The notes beneath the pieces were generated by a model that was given only the letters and a program-made list of their open reading frames with translations, searched no databases and was not told the origin of the DNA. A stretch of 64,000 nucleotides of DNA, taken from assembly GCA_937894515.1 (NCBI GenBank), contig CALCRH010000259.1, positions 6,554-70,553 of the forward strand. Reading direction: 5' to 3'. Source of the stretch: an uncultured Clostridia bacterium (lineage in GTDB: Bacteria > Bacillota > Clostridia > Oscillospirales > Oscillospiraceae). The position numbers and the translations under genes are program-made. This document shows positions 1 to 8,289 of the stretch, one piece after another; the first letter of the stretch is position 1, and every line of letters starts with the position of its first letter.

Positions 1-24
1 TTTCAGCTTATCGAAAAATCCCAT
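1..24 (-). CDS. ftsY: Signal recognition particle receptor FtsY, N-terminal 8 codons only
   Basis: The minus strand carries an ATG at 24 preceded by GGAGGC with a six-base spacer, and reads MGFFDKLK up to the window edge. This is the usual start of the SRP-receptor GTPase FtsY in Firmicutes. It lies 12 bases downstream of the smc stop, matching the conserved smc-ftsY order. Only eight codons are visible, so the identification rests on that short start and on gene order. FtsY docks SRP-ribosome complexes at the membrane. Confidence 0.7.
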
Positions 25-36
25 TGTGGAGCCTCC

Positions 37-3000
37 TTACTTGATGTTCAGTTCTTTCGCCATGTCGTTCATATTGATGGTCAGAATGCGGCTGACGCCA
101 CGCTCCTGCATGGTAACGCCGTACAGCACGTCTGCCTCTTCCATGGTGCCGCGGCGATGGGTAATGACGATGAACTGGGTCTTGCCGCAGATGCGGCGCA
201 TATAGCGGGCATAACGTACCACATTGGACTCATCCAGCGCCGCCTCGATCTCGTCCATGACGCAGAATGGCGTGGGGTGGACCTTCAAAATGGCAAAGTA
301 CAGAGCGATGGCCACAAAGGCCTTTTCACCGCCGGAGAGCAGTGTAATGGTCTTGAGCTGCTTGCCGGGCGGCTGCACCTTGATCTCGATGCCGCAGCCC
401 AGAATATCGTTTTCGTCCTCCAGCTCCAACTGGGCCTTACCGCCGCCGAACAGCTCCAAAAACGTCTGCTGGAAGCTCTCGTTGAGCAGTTTGAACTGCT
501 GGGCAAAGATTTCGGTCATCTGCTTGGTGATCTCATCAATGACACCCTGCAGTTCCTCTTTCGCCTTTTCCACGTCAGTACGCTGTTCGGACAGGTATGT
601 ATAGCGGGTGTTGACCCGCTCGAATTCCTCGATGGCACCGATATTGGGGGTGCCCAGACCCTTGATCTCCCGGTTCAGCTCCGCGATACGGCGGGTGGCT
701 TTCGGAACGCTCTCCAGTTCGATCCGCTGCTGGAGTGCATCGGAATGGCTCAGCTCGTAGTTCTCCCAGAGCTTGTCCAAAATCTGGCTCTCCTGCAGGG
801 CGTTGGTCTCCAGCTTCTGCTCCAGACGGCTGACCTCCTGGGAGGTGGCAATCACCGCATCGTTGCATTCGCGGCTGGCACGGGTCTTGGCATCACGCTG
901 TGCCTCCAACTGCAGTTTGGCGTTGGACAGATCGCTCAGTTTTTGCCGCAGATCGCCGCTCTCGGTACGCAGGGCATCTGCCTGCGCCTGATGGGCAGCC
1001 AGCTCCTGTGCCGCAGAATCGTTCTTTGCCTGATAGTCGGCGATCAGGGCTTCTCTGCCCTCACGGTCAGTAACCATCTCGGACTGCAGGCGTTTCAAAT
1101 CTTCAATACTGCGGAGCTTCTCCTCCCGCTCGGTCTGCAGCGCCGCCTGATCTGCCTTTCGCTCGGAAAGCTGCCGGGCAATGACGTTGGTTTTTTCCAA
1201 CGCCTCGGACTGGCCGGACTGGCTGGCCAATGCGCGGTTATGCAGTTCGCCGGCCTTTTCTTCAGCGGCCGTAATGGCCTGCTGGGCAGCGGCACAATTC
1301 TCGGTATCCGTCTTGAGTCGCACGGCAATGGCTGCCAGATCAGCTTCCATGTCCTCACAGCTCTGCTGCAGGGTGTCCGTCAGAATATCATAGTGATCCT
1401 GCTTGCCCTGGTACAGCAGCACGCCGTCCTCAGCCTTACGCTGCTGCTCTTTGGCCACATTCAGCTCGTACTCCGCCTTATCCAGTTCCCGCTTTGCCTC
1501 ATCGGCAGCGGCAATGGAGACGGCAAGGCTCTCCTGTGCAGCGGTCAGCTTTTCGCCCAGTTTGGCAAGCTCGTTGGCACGGCTCAAAACGCCGGCACTA
1601 CGGCTCACAGAGCCGCCGGTCATAGAACCGCCCTTGTTCATCACCTGACCGTCCAGAGTCACGATACGGAAGCTGTTGCGGAACTTCCGTGCCATGGCAA
1701 TACCGCAGTCGATATCCTCCACCACCACGGTACGGCCCAGCAAATTCTTGAAAATGCCGTCATACTGCTTGTCGTATTCCACCAGTTCCGCGGCGATGCC
1801 CACAAAACCGGTCTCATTCTGCACATTCTCACGGAGAATATCCCCATGGATCGCCGTCAGGGGCAGGAAAGTGGCGCGGCCGCCGTCCCGATTTTTCAGG
1901 AAGTTGATGGCGCTCTTGGCGTCCTCTTCCCGATCCACCACGATGTTCTGCAGGCCTGCACCCAGCGCGATCTCCAGCGCCACGGTGTACTTGTCACGGG
2001 TCTTCATCAGGCTGGCCACCGGACCGCGAATACCACGGAGTGTATTCTTCTCCGCCGCCTGCATACAGACCTTGACCGCTTTGGAAAAGCCCTCGTACTC
2101 CTTTTCCATCTCCGTCAGCAGACGGATCCGGTTTTCCAGCGCACCCAAATCCATGGTAAGCTGAAGCTTTTTGGCGGCAGCTTCTTCCGCTTTTTTGCGG
2201 CGGCTGTCCATCTTCAGGCTGTGGCCGCTGATGATATTGGAAACAGCCTCCGCTTCCTCTTTGGCATCACTCAGCAGCTTCCGGTTTTCCCGGGACTCCT
2301 GCTCGCTTTGTCTTAGCTTTTCCCGCGCTTCAGCCAGGTCGCGTTCCACCGTCTCCCGGCGCTCAGTAACCTCCCGGATACCGGACTGCAGGGCGCTGAG
2401 TTTTGCCCGGCTGTCGGCAGCTTCTGCCAAGGCCAAAGCCTCTTCCGCCCGGAGATTTTCCGCAGTTTTGGCAGCACCCGCCGCATTTTCCGTCATGGCG
2501 CGAGTCTGCTCCAACAATTCGTTGACCTCTGCTTCCAGGACAGTACTCTCATCATCAATGGCAGTAATACGCGCCAGCAGTTCGTCCATCTGCGCTTGCA
2601 AATTGTCTTTGCGGCTGTCGGTGGCACTTACTTCCTCTCGAATTCGCGCAATGTTCTCGTTGTTGTGCTCCACGGTGGTACGCAGCACCGCCATGTCGTT
2701 CTCCTGCCGGGCGATATCGCCGTCAAAGGAGGCCATCTGGACACGAAGGGCTTCAGCCTCCATGTCGTTCTGCCGTACCTGTTCACTCAGGGCCTCTGCC
2801 TCGGCATAACTGTCGTTCAAGGCGGATTCGGCACGGATCTTGTCGGCGCGGGCAGTCTCCATGTCGGTTTCCAATTTGATCTTGGCAGACTTCAAGGCCG
2901 CCAGATTCTCCAGCCAGACGCTGATCTCCAACACGCGCAGTTCGTCACGAAGCACAAGATAACGCTTGGCTACCTCCGACTGCTTGCGCAGAGGTTCCAC

Positions 3001-3606
3001 CTGCAGCTCCAGCTCTGCGATCTTGTCATTGATACGCACCAGGTTTTCCTCGGTACGCTCCAACTTGCGCTCAGACTCCTCTTTGCGGTGGCGGAACTTG
3101 GAGATTCCCGCCGCCTCCTCAAAGATTTCCCGGCGTTCCCCGGATTTGACGGACAAAATTTCGTCAATCTTGCCCTGGCCGATGATGGAATAGCCCTCAC
3201 GGCCCATACCGGTATCCATGAACAGCTCGTTCACGTCCTTCAGGCGTACGGATTGCTTATTGATGTAGTATTCGCTTTCCCCGCTGCGGTAATACCGGCG
3301 GGTCACGGCGACCTCGCTCTCCTCCCGGCCGGGGAAGATATGCTCGGTATTGTCAATGACCAGCGTCACCTGGGCAAACCCCATCTGGTTACGCTTCTCC
3401 GTACCGCCGAAGATCACGTCCTCCATCTTACCGCCGCGAAGCTGACGGGAGTTCTGCTCGCCCATCACCCAGCGGATGGCATCGGAGATATTGGATTTAC
3501 CGGATCCGTTGGGGCCGACAATGGCGGTGATATCCTCGCCGAAGTTCAGCACGGTCTTTTCCGGAAAGCTCTTAAATCCCTGTATTTCCAGTTGCTTGAG
3601 ATACAT
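37..3606 (-). CDS. smc: Chromosome segregation ATPase SMC
   Basis: Condensin-type SMC of 1189 aa, the family's usual length. It folds back as a long antiparallel coiled coil and, with ScpA/ScpB, organises and segregates the chromosome. Visible parts in order: N-terminal Walker A GPNGSGKSN (about residues 31-39), charged coiled coil to about 500, hinge with GGSMTGGSVSR near its end, second coiled coil, then the ABC signature LSGGEKAF and Walker B with CVMDEIEAALD near the C-terminus. I chose the ATG at 3606 (MYLKQLEI) because GAGGTGG sits six bases upstream; the frame is open to 3630 but that start lacks a site. It has its own promoter and is followed by ftsY. Confidence 0.98.
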   Translation of the reverse strand: MYLKQLEIQGFKSFPEKTVLNFGEDITAIVGPNGSGKSNISDAIRWVMGEQNSRQLRGGKMEDVIFGGTEKRNQMGFAQVTLVIDNTEHIFPGREESEVAVTRRYYRSGESEYYINKQSVRLKDVNELFMDTGMGREGYSIIGQGKIDEILSVKSGERREIFEEAAGISKFRHRKEESERKLERTEENLVRINDKIAELELQVEPLRKQSEVAKRYLVLRDELRVLEISVWLENLAALKSAKIKLETDMETARADKIRAESALNDSYAEAEALSEQVRQNDMEAEALRVQMASFDGDIARQENDMAVLRTTVEHNNENIARIREEVSATDSRKDNLQAQMDELLARITAIDDESTVLEAEVNELLEQTRAMTENAAGAAKTAENLRAEEALALAEAADSRAKLSALQSGIREVTERRETVERDLAEAREKLRQSEQESRENRKLLSDAKEEAEAVSNIISGHSLKMDSRRKKAEEAAAKKLQLTMDLGALENRIRLLTEMEKEYEGFSKAVKVCMQAAEKNTLRGIRGPVASLMKTRDKYTVALEIALGAGLQNIVVDREEDAKSAINFLKNRDGGRATFLPLTAIHGDILRENVQNETGFVGIAAELVEYDKQYDGIFKNLLGRTVVVEDIDCGIAMARKFRNSFRIVTLDGQVMNKGGSMTGGSVSRSAGVLSRANELAKLGEKLTAAQESLAVSIAAADEAKRELDKAEYELNVAKEQQRKAEDGVLLYQGKQDHYDILTDTLQQSCEDMEADLAAIAVRLKTDTENCAAAQQAITAAEEKAGELHNRALASQSGQSEALEKTNVIARQLSERKADQAALQTEREEKLRSIEDLKRLQSEMVTDREGREALIADYQAKNDSAAQELAAHQAQADALRTESGDLRQKLSDLSNAKLQLEAQRDAKTRASRECNDAVIATSQEVSRLEQKLETNALQESQILDKLWENYELSHSDALQQRIELESVPKATRRIAELNREIKGLGTPNIGAIEEFERVNTRYTYLSEQRTDVEKAKEELQGVIDEITKQMTEIFAQQFKLLNESFQQTFLELFGGGKAQLELEDENDILGCGIEIKVQPPGKQLKTITLLSGGEKAFVAIALYFAILKVHPTPFCVMDEIEAALDESNVVRYARYMRRICGKTQFIVITHRRGTMEEADVLYGVTMQERGVSRILTINMNDMAKELNIK

Positions 3607-3644
3607 AGATCCACCTCGATTGATGTTCATACTTAATCTATGAT

Positions 3645-3673
3645 AGTATAACAGGAAAATCGTGGTTTTTCAA
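3645..3673 (-). promoter_or_regulatory. Sigma-A promoter of smc
   Basis: On the minus strand TTGAAA (3668-3673) and TATACT (3645-3650) are separated by exactly 17 bases, about 40 bases before the smc start. It implies that smc-ftsY is transcribed from its own promoter. Confidence 0.7.
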
Positions 3674-3713
3674 GCAAAAAACCAAGAAAAAGATCCTGTA
3701 TCAAAAAACAGCC

Positions 3714-3748
3714 ACAAAAAAGCAGCTGGCAACTATTGCAGCCAGCTG
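3714..3748 (-). terminator. Intrinsic terminator of the small-peptide gene
   Basis: CAGCTGGC (3723-3730) pairs with GCCAGCTG (3741-3748) around a ten-base loop. Read on the minus strand, the stem is followed by an uninterrupted T-run after one GC step. It lies downstream of the peptide gene ending at 3837 and upstream of the smc promoter. Confidence 0.7.
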
Positions 3749-3836
3749 AGAAAAATTCTATATTATTTCATTATCCTCTTGACGGCGAGCGGTTCAATGC
3801 TTCCGAGCAGTTTGATGCTCAAAACTGGATATCCGA

Positions 3837-4052
3837 TCATGTAATGCTAACACAGAAGAAATCACAGAAGTGGGGTACCGTACGGCAATTCATATCTTGG
3901 TAGTTAGTCTGGTAACATGAGCAGCCTTTATAGGGACACTCGGACAAGGAAGGGCGTGTCAAACCTTTTTCGCACGGCGTCCCCGGAAGCGCATATCCGC
4001 CGACCACCTTTTCGAGTTCGCTATCGCTCAGCGAAACTTTTTTGTTTTCCAT
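3837..4052 (-). CDS. Double-glycine-leader, cysteine-rich peptide (putative RiPP/bacteriocin precursor)
   Basis: A 71-aa peptide. Its first 19 residues end in SELEKVVGG, the typical ELxxVxGG leader cleaved by C39-peptidase ABC exporters. The remaining 52 residues contain seven cysteines (core positions 8, 20, 25, 27, 37, 44, 48), several prolines and aromatic residues. The ATG at 4052 has AAGGGAG seven bases upstream; the frame is open to 4118 but without a site. A strong promoter lies at 4107-4135 and a terminator at 3714-3748, so it is a monocistronic unit. No C39 transporter, modification enzyme or immunity gene is adjacent. The family is not recognised beyond the leader; antimicrobial or signalling roles are inference. 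Confidence 0.75.
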   Translation of the reverse strand: MENKKVSLSDSELEKVVGGYALPGTPCEKGLTRPSLSECPYKGCSCYQTNYQDMNCRTVPHFCDFFCVSIT

Positions 4053-4106
4053 ATTCAATACTCCCTTATATATAACGGTATTTTTCACATTTGTTCGCTT
4101 ATGTTC

Positions 4107-4135
4107 ATTATATATCAATCTATTGGGTCCGTCAA
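4107..4135 (-). promoter_or_regulatory. Promoter of the double-glycine peptide gene
   Basis: TTGACG (4130-4135) and TATAAT (4107-4112) on the minus strand with a 17-base spacer, about 55 bases before the start codon. The match to consensus is close, suggesting strong expression of the peptide. Confidence 0.75.
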
Positions 4136-4163
4136 TTAAATATTTCTGAGTCTGTCATAGAAA

Positions 4164-4200
4164 AAGATCCGGCATCTGCACAACCTAAACGCCGGATCTT
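4164..4200 (-). terminator. Intrinsic terminator after the alpha-hydroxy-acid dehydrogenase gene
   Basis: A ten-base perfect stem, AAGATCCGGC (4164-4173) with GCCGGATCTT (4191-4200). On the minus strand it is followed by a T-rich tract. It lies 23 bases after the stop codon at 4224. Confidence 0.8.
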
Positions 4201-4223
4201 CTTCGTAATCATTATGTATTGTT

Positions 4224-5231
4224 TCAGCGCACCATGTCCCGGTTGATTTCCGCCAGAGAATGCGCGCCGCACATGGCCATAGCGTCGCACAGTTCCGCTT
4301 TCAGCTTCTCCGCATAAACCGCCACGCCCTCGGCACCGCCGCCATAGACCATGTTGACAAAGGGACGCCCGATCAATACCGCATCAGCACCCAGTGCCAG
4401 CGCCTTGAACACGTCTATGCCCGTGCGGATACCGCCGTCCACCAGAATCATCAGCTTGCCGCCAACAGCCGCCGCAATCTCCGGCAGTACCTCGGCGGTA
4501 GCCGGGCAGTTGTCCAGCACACGACCGCCGTGGTTGCTGACCACAATGGCCTTTGCGCCGGCTTCCAGCGCTTTCTTTGCGCCGCGAACGGTCATGATCC
4601 CCTTGACGATAAACGGGGCATCCGCGTATTCAATGATCTCCCGCAGCTCCTCCACCGTCTTGCTGCCGGCGGGCGGGGTCATGTTCTTCAAAAACGGCAG
4701 GCCGGCAGCATCAATATCCATGGCGATCGCCATAGGCTTTGCCTGTTTTGCCGCGTCCAGCTTGGCAAATACCGTACCACGGTTCCAGGGCTTGACGGTG
4801 GGCACACCGCGGCTGCCGGCAATGGCTTTCAGCGCACCCTCCATCACCTTGGGGTCGGTGCCGTCACCGGTAAAGGCGGCAATTCCTGCTTCTGCACAGG
4901 CGGAAACCAGAATATCATTATAGGCAAGGTCGTCGTACTTATCCCCGTAGTGCAGCTTCATAGCGCCCACAGGGGCAGCAAATACCGGCAGGCTCAGCTT
5001 GGTTCCGAAAAAGTCGAAGGACGTGTCCACCGGTTTGTTCTCACAGATGGTGTCCATATTCAGGCAGAGCTCCTGCCACTTCTGATAATTGCGGATAAAG
5101 CCGGTACCGGTACCTTTTGCACCGGGACCCGGAATCGTGTTGCGGCATCCCAAACCGTTGCACACTTCACAGCCCCTGCAATACGGGCCGTTACACTCCC
5201 GCGCTGCGGCCATTACTTCCTGGTATGTCAT
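4224..5231 (-). CDS. FMN-dependent alpha-hydroxy-acid dehydrogenase (lactate oxidase/LldD-like)
   Basis: A 335-aa TIM-barrel flavoenzyme that oxidises 2-hydroxy acids such as lactate or glycolate to the keto acid. The family signature SNHGGR is present, with the active-site His and Arg, followed by LVDGGIRTG and DAVLIGRPFV, which bind the FMN phosphate. The N-terminus has a compact cysteine cluster (CNGPYCRGCEVCNGLGC), absent from the classical oxidases; it may bind metal or an Fe-S cluster (inference). It is a single-gene unit with its own promoter and terminator. The CstA-type carboxylate transporter is divergent from it across 341 bases, so the two could serve lactate/pyruvate use together. 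The substrate cannot be fixed from sequence. Confidence 0.85.
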   Translation of the reverse strand: MTYQEVMAAARECNGPYCRGCEVCNGLGCRNTIPGPGAKGTGTGFIRNYQKWQELCLNMDTICENKPVDTSFDFFGTKLSLPVFAAPVGAMKLHYGDKYDDLAYNDILVSACAEAGIAAFTGDGTDPKVMEGALKAIAGSRGVPTVKPWNRGTVFAKLDAAKQAKPMAIAMDIDAAGLPFLKNMTPPAGSKTVEELREIIEYADAPFIVKGIMTVRGAKKALEAGAKAIVVSNHGGRVLDNCPATAEVLPEIAAAVGGKLMILVDGGIRTGIDVFKALALGADAVLIGRPFVNMVYGGGAEGVAVYAEKLKAELCDAMAMCGAHSLAEINRDMVR

Positions 5232-5295
5232 AAAAATGCCTTCTCTCTTTTTACAAAATAGAAATGATTGGATTCTTTTCTTCGATGTATTGTGA

Positions 5296-5324
5296 ATTAT
5301 ACTGCTTTCTCCGCTCTATTTCAA
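5296..5324 (-). promoter_or_regulatory. Promoter of the alpha-hydroxy-acid dehydrogenase gene
   Basis: TTGAAA (5319-5324) and TATAAT (5296-5301) on the minus strand, spacer 17 bases, about 65 bases before the start at 5231. Confidence 0.75.
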
Positions 5325-5477
5325 TCGGTTCATCCAATTCTTTTATAAATTTCCCCGAAAAACAGCATGGCTGCATTTTTTCTCGTTTTTGCTTTAATTA
5401 TCGGGTAATTTTTAAAAAACTGTAAATTTATTCTAAAATGTGCCAAAAAAACTTCATGATTCTGTCATTGCCAAAAT

Positions 5478-5506
5478 TTGACATTTTTTGAGAAATATCT
5501 CATAAT
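5478..5506 (+). promoter_or_regulatory. Promoter of the cstA-like gene
   Basis: TTGACA (5478-5483), a 17-base spacer and CATAAT (5501-5506), 66 bases before the chosen start. The 5325-5477 stretch between the two divergent promoters is AT-rich and shows no further clear feature. Confidence 0.7.
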
Positions 5507-5572
5507 ATGAAGCAACAAACCCATACGTCATTCCTATCTCGCATGGATTTGAAAATTTTAGGAGGTAGAAAA

Positions 5573-7048
5573 ATGATTAGTTTCCTGATTTGTCTGGCGA
5601 TTCTTATCATTGGCTACTTTACTTATAGTAAAGTTGTCGAAAAGACCTTTGGTCCTGATGATCGCGAGACACCCGCTGTTACCATGGAAGACGGCGTTGA
5701 CTATGTTGTTCTTCCTGAGTGGCGCATTTTCCTGATCCAGCTTTTGAACATTGCCGGTCTGGGTCCCATCTGGGGCGCTGTGGGCGGCGCTATGTGGGGT
5801 CCCACCGTGTTCCTGTGGATCACCTTCGGTACCATCTTTGCCGGTGCTGTGCATGACTTCTCTTCCGGCTTTATGTCCATGCGTAATCAGGGCAAGAGCA
5901 TCTCTGAGGTCACCGGTGACTACATGGGCAACGGCATGAGAAACCTGATGCGTGTGTTCTCCACCGTGCTTCTGTTCATGGTCGGTGTCGTATTTGCCAA
6001 GGGTCCTGCCGGTCTTTTGAGCTATCTGTGCAATCCTGCCGGCACCAACAGCGGCATCTTCACCAACGCCAGCATTTGGCTGATCATCATCATCGTTTAC
6101 TACTTTGTTGCCACTTTTGTTCCTATTGATGCCATTATCGGCAAGATCTACCCCATCTTCGGCTTCTGCCTGATTGCCATGGCCGTGGGTGTCGGCGCCG
6201 GTATCTTCATCAACGGCACCGCTTCCAACATTCCCGAGCTGTGGAATGCTCTGGGCAGCAATATGCATCCCAATGGCACCGGCATCTGGCCCATGATGTT
6301 CATCTCCGTGGCCTGCGGCGCTATCTCCGGTTTCCACTCCACCCAGTCCCCCATTATGGCCCGCTGCTGCAAGTCTGAAAAGCAGGCTCGCCGCGTGTTC
6401 TACGGCGCCATGGTCAGCGAGGGCATCATCGCTCTGGTTTGGGCTGCTGCCAGCTGCGCCCTGTTCCCCATTGTGGACGGCAAGATGACCGGTCTGCAGG
6501 AGGCTATGGGTCTGGGCCAGTCTGCCTGCGTCTATAACATCTGCGAAACCACCATGGGCAAGGTCGGTGTGGTTCTGGCCATGCTGGGCGTTATCGCCTG
6601 CCCCATCACCTCCGGTGATACCGCATTCCGTTCTGCCCGTCTGACCATTGCTGACTGGTTCAAGATCGACCAGAGCAGCTGGAAAAAGCGTCTGGCTCTG
6701 GCGGCTCCTCTGCTGGTCTTGGGCTATATCGTCTGCCAGCTGGACTACAACACCGTTTGGAACTATTTCGCATCCACCAACCAGATCCTGGCTATGATCG
6801 TCCTGTGGACTGCCGCTATGTATCTGGTCAAGAACGGCAAGCAGCCCTGGATCGCCGTTGTTCCCGCCACCTTTATGAGCGCTGTTACCATGACCTGCGT
6901 GTTCAGCAGCAACCTGTATCTGGGCAAGCTCTTCGGTGCAAGCGCCAATATGGTCGGCTATATTGCCGGTATCGTTCTGGCCGCTGCTTTCCTGTGCTTC
7001 TTCCTGGTCAAGGCAAAGAAAGCTTCTGCTGTTCTGCTGCAAAAATAA
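5573..7048 (+). CDS. cstA: CstA-family carbon-starvation/pyruvate transporter
   Basis: A 491-aa polytopic membrane protein of the CstA/BtsT family, which in Escherichia coli imports pyruvate or peptides. Family landmarks are GLGPIWGAVGGAMWGP, GTIFAGAVHDFSSGF and a late CPITSGDTAFRSARL segment. It is shorter than the E. coli proteins (about 700 aa), as is common in Clostridia. I place the start at 5573 because AGGAGGTAG precedes it directly; the frame is open upstream to 5507 without a site. A consensus promoter lies upstream. A 119-aa gene follows after 18 bases and is probably co-transcribed. Proximity to a hydroxy-acid dehydrogenase supports a carboxylate substrate, but that is inference. 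Confidence 0.93.
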   Translation: MISFLICLAILIIGYFTYSKVVEKTFGPDDRETPAVTMEDGVDYVVLPEWRIFLIQLLNIAGLGPIWGAVGGAMWGPTVFLWITFGTIFAGAVHDFSSGFMSMRNQGKSISEVTGDYMGNGMRNLMRVFSTVLLFMVGVVFAKGPAGLLSYLCNPAGTNSGIFTNASIWLIIIIVYYFVATFVPIDAIIGKIYPIFGFCLIAMAVGVGAGIFINGTASNIPELWNALGSNMHPNGTGIWPMMFISVACGAISGFHSTQSPIMARCCKSEKQARRVFYGAMVSEGIIALVWAAASCALFPIVDGKMTGLQEAMGLGQSACVYNICETTMGKVGVVLAMLGVIACPITSGDTAFRSARLTIADWFKIDQSSWKKRLALAAPLLVLGYIVCQLDYNTVWNYFASTNQILAMIVLWTAAMYLVKNGKQPWIAVVPATFMSAVTMTCVFSSNLYLGKLFGASANMVGYIAGIVLAAAFLCFFLVKAKKASAVLLQK

Positions 7049-7066
7049 AATGATTCGAGGTATGCT

Positions 7067-7426
7067 ATGTTGATTCCGCCGAAAGCAGTTAGTTCTGCCA
7101 CATTATCTTACGAGGAGCTGAGGCAGGATCGAAAGGTTGCTCAAACCTTCGGCCAATGTGCTCTGGGGAAAAAGGTTCTTTTCATCAGCAGCGTTGGCCC
7201 GTTCCGCACCAGCTATGTCCCTCTGGATCATATTGATCGTGTTTTTAAGCGTCTTGCTGTTTCAAAGGGCTACTTCAGCGGCGGCGTTTTCGGAACACTC
7301 TCCTATCTTGTTGTACGGTATGACAACGGGAAAGAAAAAGCTTTCCGTTTCAAACACGAGGAGCACGTCAACCTTCTGCTGAACGAAATTCGTCGGCATA
7401 CCGAAATCCCCGTTGGGAAAGTCTAA
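7067..7426 (+). CDS. Conserved hypothetical protein, 119 aa, cotranscribed with cstA
   Basis: Not recognised as a named family. It has no signal peptide or membrane segment. The middle contains alternating beta-like stretches (KVLFISSV, YLVVRYDNGKEKAF) and ends in a helix with HEEHVNLLLNEIRRH, a pattern reminiscent of small PH-like domains; this is only an impression. It starts 18 bases after the cstA stop with a weak GAGG site, and the pair ends at a shared hairpin, so a role linked to the transporter is plausible. Confidence 0.6.
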   Translation: MLIPPKAVSSATLSYEELRQDRKVAQTFGQCALGKKVLFISSVGPFRTSYVPLDHIDRVFKRLAVSKGYFSGGVFGTLSYLVVRYDNGKEKAFRFKHEEHVNLLLNEIRRHTEIPVGKV

Positions 7427-7429
7427 AAG

Positions 7430-7469
7430 AACAAACCGCAGGTCAAAAGATCTGCGGCTTGTTTTTTTC
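7430..7469. terminator. Bidirectional terminator between convergent genes
   Basis: ACAAACCGCAG pairs (one mismatch) with CTGCGGCTTGT around a short loop, followed by T7 on the plus strand. It ends the cstA unit. Its right half overlaps the last codons of the convergent ClpP-like gene. Confidence 0.7.
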
Positions 7470-8141
7470 TTCTATCTGGCGGTACAGACTCTCCAGTGCA
7501 TCGCCCAGTCCCCCGATTTTTTCTACGATACCAAGGGCTACGGCTTCCTTGCCATAGATCACGCTGCCCACATCGTTTGACATATCCCCTACCGACAACA
7601 TCAGCTCCCGGAATTTTTCCGTACTGATGCGGGAATTCCGCGCCACGAAGTCGATGATCCGTTCCTGCATACGTTCAAAATAATGATAGGTCGCCGGTGC
7701 GGCAATGACCGTGCCGGACATGCGTACCGGGTGAATGGTCATACTGGCGCTGGGCACAATAAACGTATGCTTGCCGGATACCGCCAGGGGCACACCGATG
7801 GAATGACTGCCGCCCAGCACCAGCGTTGCCGTGGGTTTACGCATTCCCGCTACCAGCTCGGCAATCCCCAATCCAGCTTCTATATCACCGCCTACCGTAT
7901 TGAGCAGCAACAACAGTCCATCTACCTCATCTGATGCCTCAATCCCGGCAAGCAGCGGCATCACATGTTCGTATTTCGTTGTTTTTGTAGTATTTGACAA
8001 CAGCATATGCCCTTCGATCTGCCCGATAATCGTCAGACAGTGTATGGTACCGCGGTAATTCTTTACCACAGTACTTCCCATCTCGATGATTTGCTGTTGT
8101 GGTGTATCCTTGTTTTCAACCCGCTCTTCGTCCTGATACAC
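7443..8141 (-). CDS. ClpP-like serine peptidase, TepA/translocation-enhancing type
   Basis: A 232-aa cytoplasmic member of the ClpP/crotonase superfamily, close to Bacillus TepA. Visible motifs are LNTVGGDIEAGLGIAE (oxyanion and strand region), GGSHSIGVPLA with the nucleophile serine, and SMTIHPVRM with the catalytic histidine. TepA-type proteins process or assist exported proteins, but their exact substrate is not established. No ClpX/ClpA partner gene is nearby, as expected for this subgroup. It is a single gene, convergent with the cstA unit. Confidence 0.85.
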   Translation of the reverse strand: MYQDEERVENKDTPQQQIIEMGSTVVKNYRGTIHCLTIIGQIEGHMLLSNTTKTTKYEHVMPLLAGIEASDEVDGLLLLLNTVGGDIEAGLGIAELVAGMRKPTATLVLGGSHSIGVPLAVSGKHTFIVPSASMTIHPVRMSGTVIAAPATYHYFERMQERIIDFVARNSRISTEKFRELMLSVGDMSNDVGSVIYGKEAVALGIVEKIGGLGDALESLYRQIEEKNKPQIF

Positions 8142-8201
8142 ATGCAGCCCTCCCTTTTACGGTAGCTTGTGCAAGGCGGAGTCTTTTCATGCAAGTTTTT
8201 C

Positions 8202-8230
8202 GTGACAGGGCGGCAGATCTGTGATATACT
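8202..8230 (+). promoter_or_regulatory. Promoter of the solute-binding lipoprotein gene
   Basis: GTGACA (8202-8207), a 17-base spacer and TATACT (8225-8230), 59 bases before the start at 8290. Confidence 0.6.
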
Positions 8231-8289
8231 ATCTTGGAAATTTTTGTTTCGAGCCACCGGCTCGACTTTTAAATAAGCGGAGGAAACCT

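Noticed and set aside
157..2316. Long plus-strand open frame (719 codons) opposite smc
   Set aside because: It is antisense to an unmistakable smc, its product is a Leu/Gln/His-rich string without domains, and no ribosome site precedes it.
5558..7042. Minus-strand open frame (494 codons) opposite cstA
   Set aside because: Antisense shadow of a clear transporter gene; His/Gly/Asp-rich product without pattern.
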